A DNA stretch of 64,000 nucleotides, taken from NCBI GenBank assembly GCA_004335835.1, contig RWJK01001756.1:1-64000 (forward strand). The letters run 5' to 3'. Numbering within the stretch: the first letter of the stretch is position 1; each line of letters begins with the position of its first letter. The translations under genes and the position numbers were made by a program. The notes beneath the pieces were generated by a model. It searched no databases. It was not told where the DNA came from and worked only from the letters and a program-made list of their open reading frames with translations. Positions 47,283 through 59,000 of the stretch are shown here, in pieces. This stretch comes from Scenedesmus sp. ARA3 (lineage: Eukaryota > Chlorophyta > Chlorophyceae > Sphaeropleales > Scenedesmaceae).

Positions 47283-47340
<58 letters not shown>

Positions 47341-48127
47341 TCACCTCATGCCTGCTTTGCCGTCCGGGTAGTAATTGATGAGCAGCGAGTCGAATGCCTC
47401 ACCAGTCACTTCCCGCAAAACTTCACGCACCTGCAGCAGCACAGGTTTCAGCACAGATTTCAGCAAAAGTTTCAGCACACGTAGCGTAGGGCTGATGAGC
47501 AGGGGATTGAACGCCTCGCCAGTCCGCCTCCGCCCCACCCTTCCCGCCTTGCAGAGCTGCTTGCACCTGCAGCAGCACAAAGAGTGTGTCTCACCTGTGG
47601 ACAGGTTGGCGAGATGCCTCCCGCTTGCGGCTGCATCTCCTTGCCTGAATACTTGAAAGTGGCACCTGAATTGCCATCACAAATCGAATAACAAGCATGG
47701 TGAACAGATATGCCCCTCACCTGTGCACACGTCTGTGACATGCCTCCGGCTTGCGGCTGCATCTCCTTGCCCGAATATTTGAAAGCGGCAGCTAATTGCT
47801 ATCACAAATCAAATAACAAGCATGATGAAAAGATATGCCCCTCACCTGTGCACAGGTCTGTGACATGCCTCCTGCTTGCGGCTGCATCTCCTTGCCCGAA
47901 TAATTGAAAGTAGCGCCAATGTCACTCTGCCACCCTGTTAGCCGTGCCTCAGGCACCGCCCTGCTGCCGCCGGCGTCATCTGACAGGTAGATGACGTCAC
48001 GTGACAGTGTTACTTCTGAAGTGACATCATTCAAACGCAGCTGCGGCATCAGGTTTGGCAGCACCAGGAATGGCACTGCCATTTGGGCCTGGAAGGGACC
48101 TGACCAGCGCAGCGGCAGCCGGCAGCA

Positions 48128-48161
<34 letters not shown>

Positions 48162-48172
48162 CAGCTGTCAAT

Positions 48173-48206
<34 letters not shown>

Positions 48207-49055
48207 CACCGCCACTCCAGGGCATCGAAGTGAGCCAGGCCCCATGCCACATCAGCTAGCTGCTGCCTGTCCAGCTGCTGCAGCTGCAGCAGCGCAGCAG
48301 CGCTATAACACTGCAGGCAGCTGTGCAGCAGCAGCTGCTGCTGGGCCTCCTGCAGCTGCTGTGGCTGCATGTCTCGTGCTTCTTGAGCCCATAGCTTGAC
48401 TAGGGTGCACAGCTGGTTCGGGTTTAGGGTTTGAAGGGCCTCCTGCAGAACCCTAGGAGGAGGGCAGGGTTCTACTGCAGCACTATGCTGCTGCTGCTGC
48501 TGCTGCTGGTGCTGCATGAGTGCCTGCAAGCTGACAATGCTTGCTGGCAGCTGCTGCTGTTGCTCCTGCTGTTGCACAGGGCTCTTGGCTATTGGCGGCT
48601 GGCCCTGTGCCTGCTGCTGCTGCTGCTGCTGTTGTGGAGGGTGCTGCGGTACAGAGAGCTGTCCCTTTGTCACCTGCTGCTGCTGCTGCTGCTGTGGAAG
48701 CTTGGTGGCTGGCTTGGGCCCGCCTGCAGGTGTAACTGCCTTGCTAGACTCATCCGTGTGTTGCCTGCAGATTTGTAACAGGAAAGGGCTATATGAGGCG
48801 CAGAAGGGTTCCTGGCATGCTGCTGCTGCTGCTGCTGGACAAGCTGCTGCTGTCATGCTGCTCAAGCAGAAGCACCAGCAGCATAAAGGTTGCTGCCATG
48901 GCTTTAAACATCGCAAAATTTCACAAGCTCACTTACTTGCGTTTCTTAGCTGCCAGCTTTCGCTGCCGGGGACTCAGCACGCCTGGTGTTGCTGGACCTG
49001 CTGCATGCACTGCAATGCATCGCCCAGCCTTTGGCAGCGAAGCGCGCATCATCAT
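46253..49055 (-). CDS. AlkB-like 2OG-Fe(II) dioxygenase with long N-terminal extension
   Basis: Five exons: 49055-48937 (ATG), 48764-47846, 47430-47345, 46952-46833 and 46406-46253 (TGA); 465 aa with consistent phases. AlkB enzymes oxidatively demethylate DNA or RNA bases using Fe(II) and 2-oxoglutarate. The catalytic half is residues about 300-465: ATFNYSGKEMQPQAGG, LLINYYPDGKAGM, then RFHVDPLY with the Fe ligands H377 and D379, VSLGDTRQFVFRR, GDVVVMFGDCQEQLQHAI with H434, and PRVSLVYKQR with the 2OG-binding R448. The usual second Arg of the RxNxTxR motif is Lys454. The first ~300 residues are Gln/Leu-rich: LSPRQRKLAAKKRK near residue 30 could be a nuclear signal, and LNPNQLCTLVKLWAQ and QQLADVAWGLAHFDALEW (about 150-222) resemble helical OPR/RAP-type repeats. 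Which substrate it acts on is unknown. Confidence 0.87.
46608..46765 (-). repeat. Donor-side copies of AlkB exon 4
   Basis: VRWNYR codons and the TACAG|GT donor recur at about 46610-46665 (with QFVFRCI in front) and 46743-46765. Both lie after the intact exon end (46833) in intron 4. Confidence 0.85.
46956..47045 (-). repeat. (CTG)30 abutting the AlkB exon 4 acceptor
   Basis: On the minus strand thirty uninterrupted CTG units run directly into CAG|GTTCC. No other pyrimidine tract stands between the run and the splice site. Confidence 0.95.
47580..47800 (-). repeat. Two donor-side copies of AlkB exon 2
   Basis: The exon 2 end (ATFxYSGKEMQPQAGGMSQT, then CACAG|GTGAGG) recurs at about 47718-47790 and 47592-47670, spacing about 125-130 bp, in intron 2. 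A fainter trace lies near 47490. Confidence 0.93.
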
Positions 49056-49981
49056 TTTTTCGAAGCTAATTATCAAGCTATGAATCGATAGTATGTGACT
49101 TTGAGTTGCCTATGTACAACAAATTAGCAGTCAGCAGTAGTCGTGATTCGTAGAGCAGGCCAGTCTGCTGCAAGTGACGGAGAGGTGCCAAGCTTGGAAC
49201 GGTTGCAAGTGCTGAACAACAGATGTCCTGAGTTTTTTGACACACAGTACGCCTAGAAATCCATCTCGTGACAAAGTAACTGGCACAGTGCTGAGTTTGT
49301 AAGCCCTGCAACCTGTCAGCTGTCACATGGAGGCATGCGGTAGGCCACAGGTGGGACACAGCTACCTTAACTGTCAAACAGATAGGAACTAAAGTAGTGT
49401 GCTGTACTCAAAAACAGCATAAAGTTACAGGACATGCAGTAGTGAAGCTGAGATCGACGCAGGGTAAGGGAGCGGCAACAGACGCCTGGCCGGCCCCAGC
49501 GTGGTGGCCACACCCAACACACCTGCGCGGCTGACTCAGCTCAACGCAGCAAGTTACCGTGATGGTATCCTTGCTGTGGCTTGATCAGCAAAGTATATGA
49601 TGATGTGTGACATCATGGTGACCACCATCGGTGGGCGATGGCTGGTCACCAGCTGCATGGACATCCAAGCCACAACACTTCTGGACCAGCATTGCTTGCA
49701 GGTGAACGGTTGTGCATTTACCATGCCTAAAACTTTCATATCACAACAGCTCTAGTGCACTGCTCAGCACGGCAGATGGTGCGCACCCCCCAGCTTGGCT
49801 CGCACCTCAGCTGTTGCTGCGGCTGCTGCTGCTGCTGCTCTAAGTGCAGCAGTGCCACCCTCAACCCCAGCCCTACATGCTGCCCCATGTCTTGCAGGGC
49901 CCCTGCACCAGCAACATCATCGCAGCTCTCATCTTGTGTGAACCACAAAACCCAGCCCCTGCTAAAAACCCACAATCATGC
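49056..49981. other. Region upstream of AlkB
   Basis: This should contain the AlkB promoter. It holds one copy of the dispersed element (49691-49742). An open frame at about 49736-49975 on the minus strand has a Gln run but no credible splice context. Confidence 0.45.
49691..49742 (+). repeat. Dispersed ~48-bp element, copy 3
   Basis: The core GTTGTGCATTTACCATGCCT preceded by GCTTGCAGGTG and followed by AAAACTTTCATAT. The same unit occurs at 6544-6593 and, inverted, at 20210-20257. Confidence 0.85.
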
Positions 49982-50168
49982 TTATGAATCGTCACCAAAT
50001 CTCACTACTCTTAAAAGGTACCACGACCCTTGCAAGCACAAGACCCCACCCAGCAGCCACATGGTTGATTGCTTGGTGATGTATGATATGACGGCGATGA
50101 CGATCCAGCATCCCCATGCATCCTGGAAAACAAACTCTTTGATTGAATCCTCATAGATACCCCAGCCC
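49982..50168 (-). pseudogene. Isolated terminal-exon-like segment coding a membrane segment
   Basis: On the minus strand a GCCAG acceptor is followed by an open stretch ending in TAA: GWGIYEDSIKEFVFQDAW, CWIVIAVISYITKQSTMW, LLGGVLCLQGSWYLLRVV. It has one or two hydrophobic helices. A partial copy of its start (GIHEDIIKGF) lies upstream near 50270-50310, matching the acceptor-side copy pattern of real genes. I found no other exons for it, so it may be the end of a small unmodelled gene or a relic. Confidence 0.35.
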
Positions 50169-50559
50169 CTGGCAGCACAAGATCACAGTCAGCAGCCACA
50201 TGCATCAATCACACCTGATCCCAGCTCATCACTGGCATACAGCCAGGATTGAATGATCTTTCCTCTGTGGAAGGGTTGCACAAAAACCTTTGATTATATC
50301 CTCATGGATACCAAGCGCAGCACCACAGAGAAGCTTGTGCTGTTTCTGCAGCACCAGAGAATCAGCTACAAACATACATGCAATTGAACTACGACGGCTG
50401 CTCAGTAGCTTGGCCGAAACGCGGTGCTGCTGCTGCTGCTTCAGCGCCAGGCTCACAGCATACGTTTCTGCTGACTGCAATGCACATGTAAACGACATGC
50501 TGGCACAGGCACACCAAACACCCAACATACTAGAAGTGCACCGCTGCCGCAGTGGCTTG

Positions 50560-51010
50560 AACCATGGCATGAAATCACTGCTCATTGTCTGCAAAGCCCT
50601 CCAACCCACTCAGCTCCCGCCCAGCAGTGACACAGCGCAGCACCAGCAGCGCCAGCAGCACCAGCGCCAGCGCGCCAACGATGTAACTAGGCACGCTGCG
50701 CTACTATTCAACGTCTGCAGAAGCTTCCAGGCCGCTCAACCTTCCAGGCCGCTGCTGCCCAACAGTGACAGACCGCAGCACAAGCGCCGGTGTACCCAGA
50801 GGTTGACCGATGTAACTAGACACCGCATCACTGCTAATTGTCCGCACAGCCCTCCAACCCACTCAGCTCCCGCCCAGCAGTGACACGTGCAGCACAAGCG
50901 CCAGCGCACCCAGCGCGCCACGTGCGTAACTAGTGACACCGCATCACTGCTCATTGTCTGCAAAGCCCTCTAACCCACTCAGCTCCCGGCCAGCAGTGAC
51001 ACGTGCAGCA
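50560..51010 (-). repeat. Three or four terminal-exon copies after the large membrane protein
   Basis: The end of the gene (TAGRELSGLEGFADNEQ, then TGA) recurs at about 50942-51002, 50845-50885, 50725-50770 (weak) and 50578-50632, keeping GGGCTTTGCAGACAATGAGCAG and often the stop. Confidence 0.9.
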
Positions 51011-51071
51011 CCACCGGCACTGTAACCACTGCAACTCAATGTACCCAGTAACACCAGGCGCGGTGTAATCG

Positions 51072-51666
51072 CTACTGCTCATTGTCTGCAAAGCCCTCAA
51101 GCCCGCTCAGCTCCCGGCCAGCAGTGACACACCGCAGCACCAGCAGCGCCAGCATCAGCGCATCCTGCAGCACTTTGAGTACGATCAGCAGCAGCAGCAC
51201 AAACCCTAAACCGCTCCAGTTCAACCCTGGCAGCGTCAGCAGCAGCACTAGCAGCGCCAGCAGTTGTAGCCAGCAGCACTGTGTGAATAGCAGCCTTTCC
51301 ATGCTAGTAGTGCAGCCCACCATCAACTGCCAGGTGAGGAAGCATGCAGATGCCACCATCATCATCACTAGCAGTGCCTGCACCTGCGGCGGCTGCCGCA
51401 TGCTAGTGACACTGGCTATGAAGATGACCGTGAACTTCAGAACTTCACGCAGCAGCAGCCACCACCAGCGCCACTTCACGTTCCACACCGCCAGCCCGGC
51501 ACACTGCAGCCCGTTCACGCCGTGCTTCACGGTGTGAACTTGGCACTTCCTGACACACTTCTCGACGAAGTTCACGACAAGGCTGCACGGCAGGCCCCAC
51601 ACCAGCCGCCAGAGCTTGCCAAACAAGCCGCGCGGCTTGCTGCTGCTGCTGCCGCCAGTAGGGCCA

Positions 51667-51699
<33 letters not shown>

Positions 51700-52984
51700 C
51701 CAGCGCTGCTTGGCGTTGGGCTCAGAGCCGGGGTGCTGCAGCTGCTGAGGGGAGACAAGCCTGATGCACCCTGCTGCTGCTGCTGTTGCAGGTGCAGGGC
51801 AGCGCTGCCACCTGTTGCAAAAGGCGTGCTGAAGTCAGGCTGCGGCGTGCGCGGTGCTACTGCAGCATTGCCTGCTGCTGCTGCTGCTGCTGCTGCTGGC
51901 TTCACAGACGGCATCGCTGCCAGGCCGTTCGATTTGCTGGCCTGCAGCTTTGCCGCTGCCGCTGCTGCTGCTGCTGCTACTGCTGCTGCTGCTGCTGGGG
52001 ATGTGACTGGGCCGCTTTCTGTCTCAATGATCCTCCCAGACGGCCTGCCCCAGGTGACCCGCTGCTGCTGCTGCTGCTGCTGCTGCCATGGGGTCTTGGC
52101 ACTGCCAGCTGCTGCAGAGCTGGCTAGACTGCTGTGCAGCTGGATGCCTGCTGTACTGCCTGCTGTACCGCCTGCTGTACCGCCTCCTAGGCTCACCACT
52201 GTACTGCCTGCAGGACTCGCCAATGTACTGCATGCTGTACTGCCTGCTGTACTGCCTGTACTGCCCTTGGCCACAGGCCACGCCAGCACCAGCAGCAGCC
52301 AGGCATAAGCAGCCAGCAGCGGCAGGCCCAGCAGTACAGCAAACACTACTACAGCCATGTGCTGGCTGCTCCAGCACTTGAGCTGCAGGTCTGGAACCCA
52401 GAAGTTCACACCCGCCAGGTCAATTTCACCGGGAACTCTTGGCGGCCCTGCCAACCGCATGCAAGTGAATGTGCCGATCACGGTAGTGCTGTAGAAAGCA
52501 AAGCAGTACGACATGGCAGCTACAGCTAGTGCTGTTAGTAACACCCACGTGCTGCGCTTCTTGGGCCAGAAGCGCTTCTTCACGCCCCTTTTCAGGGACT
52601 TCCAGCGCTGCACTGTGAAGTTCATGGTGGACTCCTTGGGTGAAGTTCCCGCTCCGCCGGACTTCTCACCAGCTGTGCCGTCACTGTCGCGGCTGCTCAC
52701 ACTGAACTTCCCACTGCTGCCCAACTTCCCGCTGTTGCTGAGCCGTGTCTGCAGCAGTGTGGAAAGGTGCATCAGACTGAGCTTCGGTCGTGCTCCCCCT
52801 GCTGCTGCTGCTGGTGCTGCTGCTGCTGCTGCTGGTTTGTCACTAACTGTTACAAAGTCAGCTGGCGGCAGCGGTGAGTCATCATAGTCAACTGCATAGT
52901 CAGCAGCTGAAGTGGCATCTTCATCCTCCTCCCCTAAGCTATACATGACCTGCAGCTTGCTGCTGTTGTTGCGCTTCTGCAGAC

Positions 52985-53016
<32 letters not shown>

Positions 53017-56000
53017 TCCTGCCCTGCTGCTGCTGTTGCCGCCGCGTCGTCTACTGCTGCTGCTGCAGCAGCGTCTGACAGCCCTGAGTCTGAGTGGCCG
53101 AAGCACAGGCTGCTGTCTGCAGAGGGGTGACGCTGCAGACCATCGGCAGCAGCAGCAGCAGCAGCAGCAGTAGCGGCAGCAGCAGCAGTGTCTGCTGCCG
53201 GGTGCTGGCTGGGCCCCTTGGGCTGCGTGATGTAGCTCTTGAAGCGGCCCTTGATGGCCAGCACCAGCGGCAGCAGCAGCGCGGTGTACAGCACTGCAGC
53301 AGCAAGACAACAGCACATTGCAACCAGTTGTTAGGCGCCAAGATAACAGCAATCCAAGCAGGGACTCGCGCGTGACAGCCGCTTTTGTTGTTGCCTGTGC
53401 ACGATCCAGGCGTCAGAAAGCGCTGCGGTACATTATGCACGGCAGGGCAAGGTTAAACTCCACAATGCACAATGGCAGTTCAGCTTCAAAGCGCCCCTTG
53501 ATGGCCAGCACTAGCGGCAGCAGCAGCGCGGTGCACAGCACTGCAACAGCCAAAAGCTCAGCACATTGCAGACAGTACGGCACCATTTCTGCAACCAAGT
53601 ACAGCACGCAACAGAGGCGTTCGCTGTTATGGCGCAAGGCGTCGGCATAAATTGACAGCTGCACGGATCTCATGCGGTAGCAGCAGATCCTGCAAAAATC
53701 CTTCCGTGTCCTGGCGCAACTGGCTTGCAAGTTTTTTCCTGAGAAAACTGCCACTTCACCAAACTTGACTTCACTGCCATTGATTTGGCAACCCACCTGG
53801 CAGCAGCATGACCAGGATGGACTGCAGCACTGCCCAAGAGGCTGCGCTGTAGCCAGGGATGAGGCACTCAAAGGCCACCCACTGCCACGTGCTGGCTTGA
53901 GTCTTGAACCCCCCAAACCACTAGCAGCATACAAAAGACTGCCACATCACCCTGCTCACACTCCACTCAGCTACAGGCAAAAGCCAAAACTCCCGGCAAG
54001 ACGCAACCCACCTGGCAGCAGCATGACCAGGATGGACTGCAGCACTGCTCCAGATGCCGCACTGTAGCCAGGGATGAGGCACTCGAAAGCCACCCACTGC
54101 CACGTGTTGGCCTGAGTCATCAAGACTGCTGACAATCCTGCAGCCACCCAGTCTGGCAGCAGCCACATGAGGTCCTGCGACAGGATGACTGCTGCAATCT
54201 GAGCAAAGTCCAGCAGCACCTGCAGCAGCAGCAGCATGTCCAACGCATGCAAGTAAGGGAACACGGTGGTTTCTGGGTTAGCTTTCATTGGCCCATCGCT
54301 TTCAGCAGTTGCAATGCACAGTGGCTGCTTTCGTCCCTCTATACTCAAACCAGTTGAATATGGCATATGATGTGTTTAAAAAAAGGTGCGCATTCACGAG
54401 GCTCACCTGCACCAGGCAGGCCAGGTGCCGCACAGCCAGCAGCAGCAGCGCCGCTTTCTTGGCAGCATGCTTGCGTGCCGCTGCTTTTGCAGCCACTCCT
54501 GCCGCATCCAGCTGCCCCGGCCCTGCTCCACTTGCTGCTGCTGCTGCCGCACTGCCTGCTGCTGCTGCTGCTGCTGATGGCGACTCCCCTAGGTTGTGTG
54601 GCAGTGCATTGACAAGCTTTATGGCAAGGGACCACTGCGTACTGAGCTGCTGATTCAGCGCATAAAAGTTGCTGTTGGCCTGCTGCAAAGCACTGCCGCT
54701 ACGCTGCAGAATGCTGCTGCTGCGCTGCAAAAAGGAGCCGCCAGCAGATCCCACGCGCTGCACGAAGGACTGCCGCTGCTGTCGCAGCTGTGCTAAGCCC
54801 CGCGCAGCCGGTGGGTGGTGTAATCCGTGCACGGGATTATGCTCGTTCAGCTGCGCGTGGCGATGCGCTGCGCCGCCTGCTGCTGCTGCTGCTCCTGGGG
54901 TAGATTTGGCCCTTGCTGCCAGCTGCTTGGAATCCCAGCTTGCAGTGAAGCTTGATTTAGGGCTAGACAGATTAGGCTGACTGTGGAAGGGCCCTGCTGC
55001 ATCTGCTGGCTCAGCAGCAGCATCAGCAAATGAGGAAAAGGATGACTCTGCGCGTGATATGTTGGATGGATGACGCCGGCCCAGCAGTGCCCCCACCACT
55101 GACGCAAAGCCGCCGGCTGCTGGCGCTGTTGCTGCTGCTGCGTCTGTAGCGGCAGCCTTCTGCTGCTGCTGCTGCTGTTTGCGAGAGTGGCCTGATCCGG
55201 ATCCAGATTTGCGGCTCTTGTGTAGGGACGCCTCGCCTTCTTTCTCTCCTTCTGTTATGTCTTCTAGATAAGCCAGATCTGAGGGCCCTTCGCCATCAGA
55301 TTGCACCCCTTCGTCATCACTGACAACACTGCTAGCCACGCTTGGGGTTCTGGAGCCGCCCAAAACCCTGGCAAGCAGGCCTGGCTGTGTACGGCCGGAC
55401 TTGGTGGGGCTGTGAGAGCCGCCGCAATCATCTTCGAGGGTATCTGCATCACCTACACTGGATGCTGCGACTGATGGAGCGCCAACGGATGCTGCAAACG
55501 ATGGCGCGGATGACACTGCTGCTGCTGCTGCTACAGCCTCCTCTCTTTTCCTTGCTGCTGTGGCGGTCCTCCGCATACTAGGCTTCCACATGCTCAAGGA
55601 GTGCTTTAAGCTTTGTGCCATTGCCGGTGGCAGCACCGTAGCTCGGAACTTCGATTCTTTCCGGAACTGCCGGTCGTCGCCTTGCTTCAAACTGTCGAGG
55701 ATTGCTGCTGCGGGCGAGTCGCACAGCCAGCCCAAACCCACCCACAGCAGCGCCAATAACAGCACAAATAACATATCCACGAGCCTCGCCAGTAGGAACC
55801 GCAGCCAGGCGAGAAGCACGTGCGGACATTTGGTGCATCTCTGTGCTGCCTGGCCGTATGCTTGGTGGATTGCTGACGTGTCGGTTGGCGGGTTGACGAG
55901 GACGGGGCCGTCCCGAGCGAAGGAGTAGCCGAGTTTGGTGCTCTGGCCCTTCAGCAGCAGCTGCTGCTGCAGCTGCTGCGGCGAGATCCACGCGTTGCGC

Positions 56001-59000
56001 CCTGGGCGGTAGCAGCCACTGCAAACGTGTGCAAGCAGTTGCAGCACGGAGCGCGGGAGTCAGACTCTGACAGTTGAAACACAGCAGATTGTCAGCGTAT
56101 GCATGTCAGGCAACGTCACAATCGCCAGCAGATGCCAGAGCACAAAAAGGCAACCCACTATGGATACCCTGCAGCCTCACCTGCAGAAGGGCCCCACATA
56201 GCATGTGCTGCACTGCATGGCGTCATAGGGCTTGGGGTCTATCCCGTTGGGGTCTTCACAGCACCACCCCAAACATGTTCTTGTGCAGACTGCACCTGAG
56301 CTGTCACCACCAACCCGTGCCACACAACAGAGTCTCCCGCTGCAAGAGCAGGCCCCTGCACCTCAACATCAGTCGTTCACAAACCCTAAATCCTCCAAAA
56401 CCCTGACGCCATTGCTGTCTGCAGCCTCACCTGCAGAAGGGCCCCAGATAGCCGGAGCTGCACTGCATCGCGTGTACGGTAGGGCCAGAACCGGCTTCTT
56501 TATGGTTTGTATAATGGTGACAGGGCCCACATACAACCACCTCTCTCAACGCGTCTATGCACAGCCTCACCTGCGGAAGGGCCCAACGTAGCCGGTGCTG
56601 CACTGCATGGCGTTGTAGGGCTTGGGGTCTATCTCTTTGGGGGTTTCACAGCACCACCCCAAACATCTACCGTGCAGGCCGCACATGAATTGCCACCACC
56701 AACCCTGCCAAAAAAACAGAATCTTCCGACGCAAGACAAGCACGCCCCTGCAACTCAGCAGCTGTCATTCACAAACCCTCCAATCCTCCAAAACCCTGAA
56801 CCGTTGCAGCTGCAGCCTCACCTGCAGAAGGGCCCCACATAGCCGGAGCTGCACTGCATCGCGTTGTAGGGCTTGGGGTCTATCTCCCTGGGGTTTGAGA
56901 AGCGGCGGTTGGTGCACTGCAGGCCCTGCAGGTTCTGCATGGCTGCTGTGTCACGAGTGCAGGCGGCCATGTTGGGGCAGGCGTGGATGTAGGTGCTGCG
57001 CGGGTGCACCTGGAAACAGCCCTGCAAAACATAACAAACATGATTTTGGGTGTGTAAGTATTGATTCAGGGCTGTTGGGAGGTGGAGATGCAGGCGTGCA
57101 TGTTGGGGCAGGCGCGGATGTAGGTGCTGCGCGGGTGCACATGAAAGCAGCCCTGCAGCATAAAGAAACAGGGATACAGAGGAGGTTTTAGAAGTGGAGG
57201 TGCATGCTTGCGTGTTGGGGCAGGCGTGGATGTATGTGCTGCGCGGGTGCACCAGGAAACAGCCCTGTAAGGAAAAGGATGAAAAAGAAGGCACGAGTTT
57301 GGGCTCAGGGGCTGAAGGTGCAGGCGGCCATGTTGGGACAGGCGCGAATGTAGGTGCTGCGCGGGTGCACATGAAAGCAGCCCTGCAGCATAAAGACACA
57401 GGTGGATTTCTGCAGAAGTGACGTTACAGGCGTGCATGTTGAGGCAGGCGCGGGTGTAGGTGCTGCGGGTGTAGGTGCTGCGGGGGTGAAGCACACTCTC
57501 CTGAAACCTTGGTTTTTTTTGCAAACTTACCTGGGAGGGGATCACCATGCCTGCCACGCAGATGCCCCTCGCAGGGCAGGGCATGCAGGCCCCCAGCGCT
57601 TCAGCAGCCCCTTCCACCAGGCTGATCTGCACAGCGCAACACACAGCAAAAACTCTTAGTGGCAGAGCAAGGTAGAGGATCGGCATGTACCTGGGACCCT
57701 GGTTTGAACCCTACTCAAAGCGCAAGTAGCTGGGCATAAAAAAAAACAGCAACCGCAATCCGCCAGCAGTGAAAATACTCAATCGAAGCTCACCTGCAGG
57801 CGCTCTGCCCCCGAGCCGCTGCCCTGGCGCCCTGCCGCAGCACCGCTGCTGTTGTGGCCGCTGTGAGTTTGGTATGCATTGAAGCTGAAAAAGGGTGCGG
57901 CACACATGTAGCAGAGGGTGTTGCTGCTGCTTTGGGCGATGCTGGTGTTGCCGATGTCGCTGCTGCTGATGCTCTGGCCGGGCAGGCAGGGCCGCACGTT
58001 GAAGCTGATGTTCGAGGAGAGCGCCTGAAGAGCAGCAGCAGCAGCAGCAGCAGAGGTGCGACAAGCACCAGCAGTGCGCCGGTCTGTGATACGATCGGAT
58101 ACTTGGAGTGTGGCGGCAATGCTCAAAACCTTGAGGGGCTGTTAATTCCACTGATTACAAGCGCCAGGTCAGCGGCGGGTATTTGCAGTTGCGCTGAGGA
58201 TGCTGCACACACCGCCTGCACTAGCAGCACGACCAGCAGTCCAACAGGTACAGCCAAACTTAGCAGGCGCGGCTCACCTGTGCCGCGCTGCCTGCTGCCG
58301 GCCAGCCCACCATGGCCAGTATGACATTGCTGTCGGGGTGCAGGCTCAGCGACAGCCCTGACAGCATGGCACTGCCACAGCTCACCCAGAACAGGCACCA
58401 AAAAAGCACACAATTTAAACACATGAATGCCCAAACAACAATGTATGTCTGCTTGTTGGTGCTGCCTTCTAGTAACGCTCCTGTGCGCTGCTGCCTACTG
58501 CGGGCCAGCCAACCATGGCCAGCGTCATATTGCTGCTTGCTGACTTGTTGAAACTCAGCTACCGGGCTGCTGTCAAGCCTGAGCCGTCATTCCTCATTCC
58601 AACAGGCACACACAACAACGCGGAGGAGGGCCCTCACCTGTGCGCTGCTCCCTTGAGCTGGCCAGCCCACCATGGCCAGCGTCACATTGCTGTCGGGGTG
58701 CAGGCTCAGCGACAGCAAAGTACTGCTGTGGCTGCCGCTGCTCACACAGAACAGGCACTCTAAAGCAGAACAGGCACTCAAAAGCACACAAAACAATCAC
58801 CCAAATGCACAAACAAAGGCCAATGTCAGCGTGTCGACAATGACTTCTAGTCACGCACCTGTGCGCTGCTGCCTGCCGCCGGCCAGCCCACCATGGCCAG
58901 CGTCACATTGCTGTCAGGGTGCAGGCTCAGCGACAGACCCGACAGCACGCTGCTGCCACTGCCCAGCCTTCCACGTGAAGCGCCTGACAGAAATACTGCC

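Noticed and set aside
54302..56047. Treating the 54302-56047 and 51072-53318 open frames as separate genes
   Set aside because: Splice phases join them to each other and to the Cys-rich exons upstream, and together they make a continuous multi-helix membrane protein.
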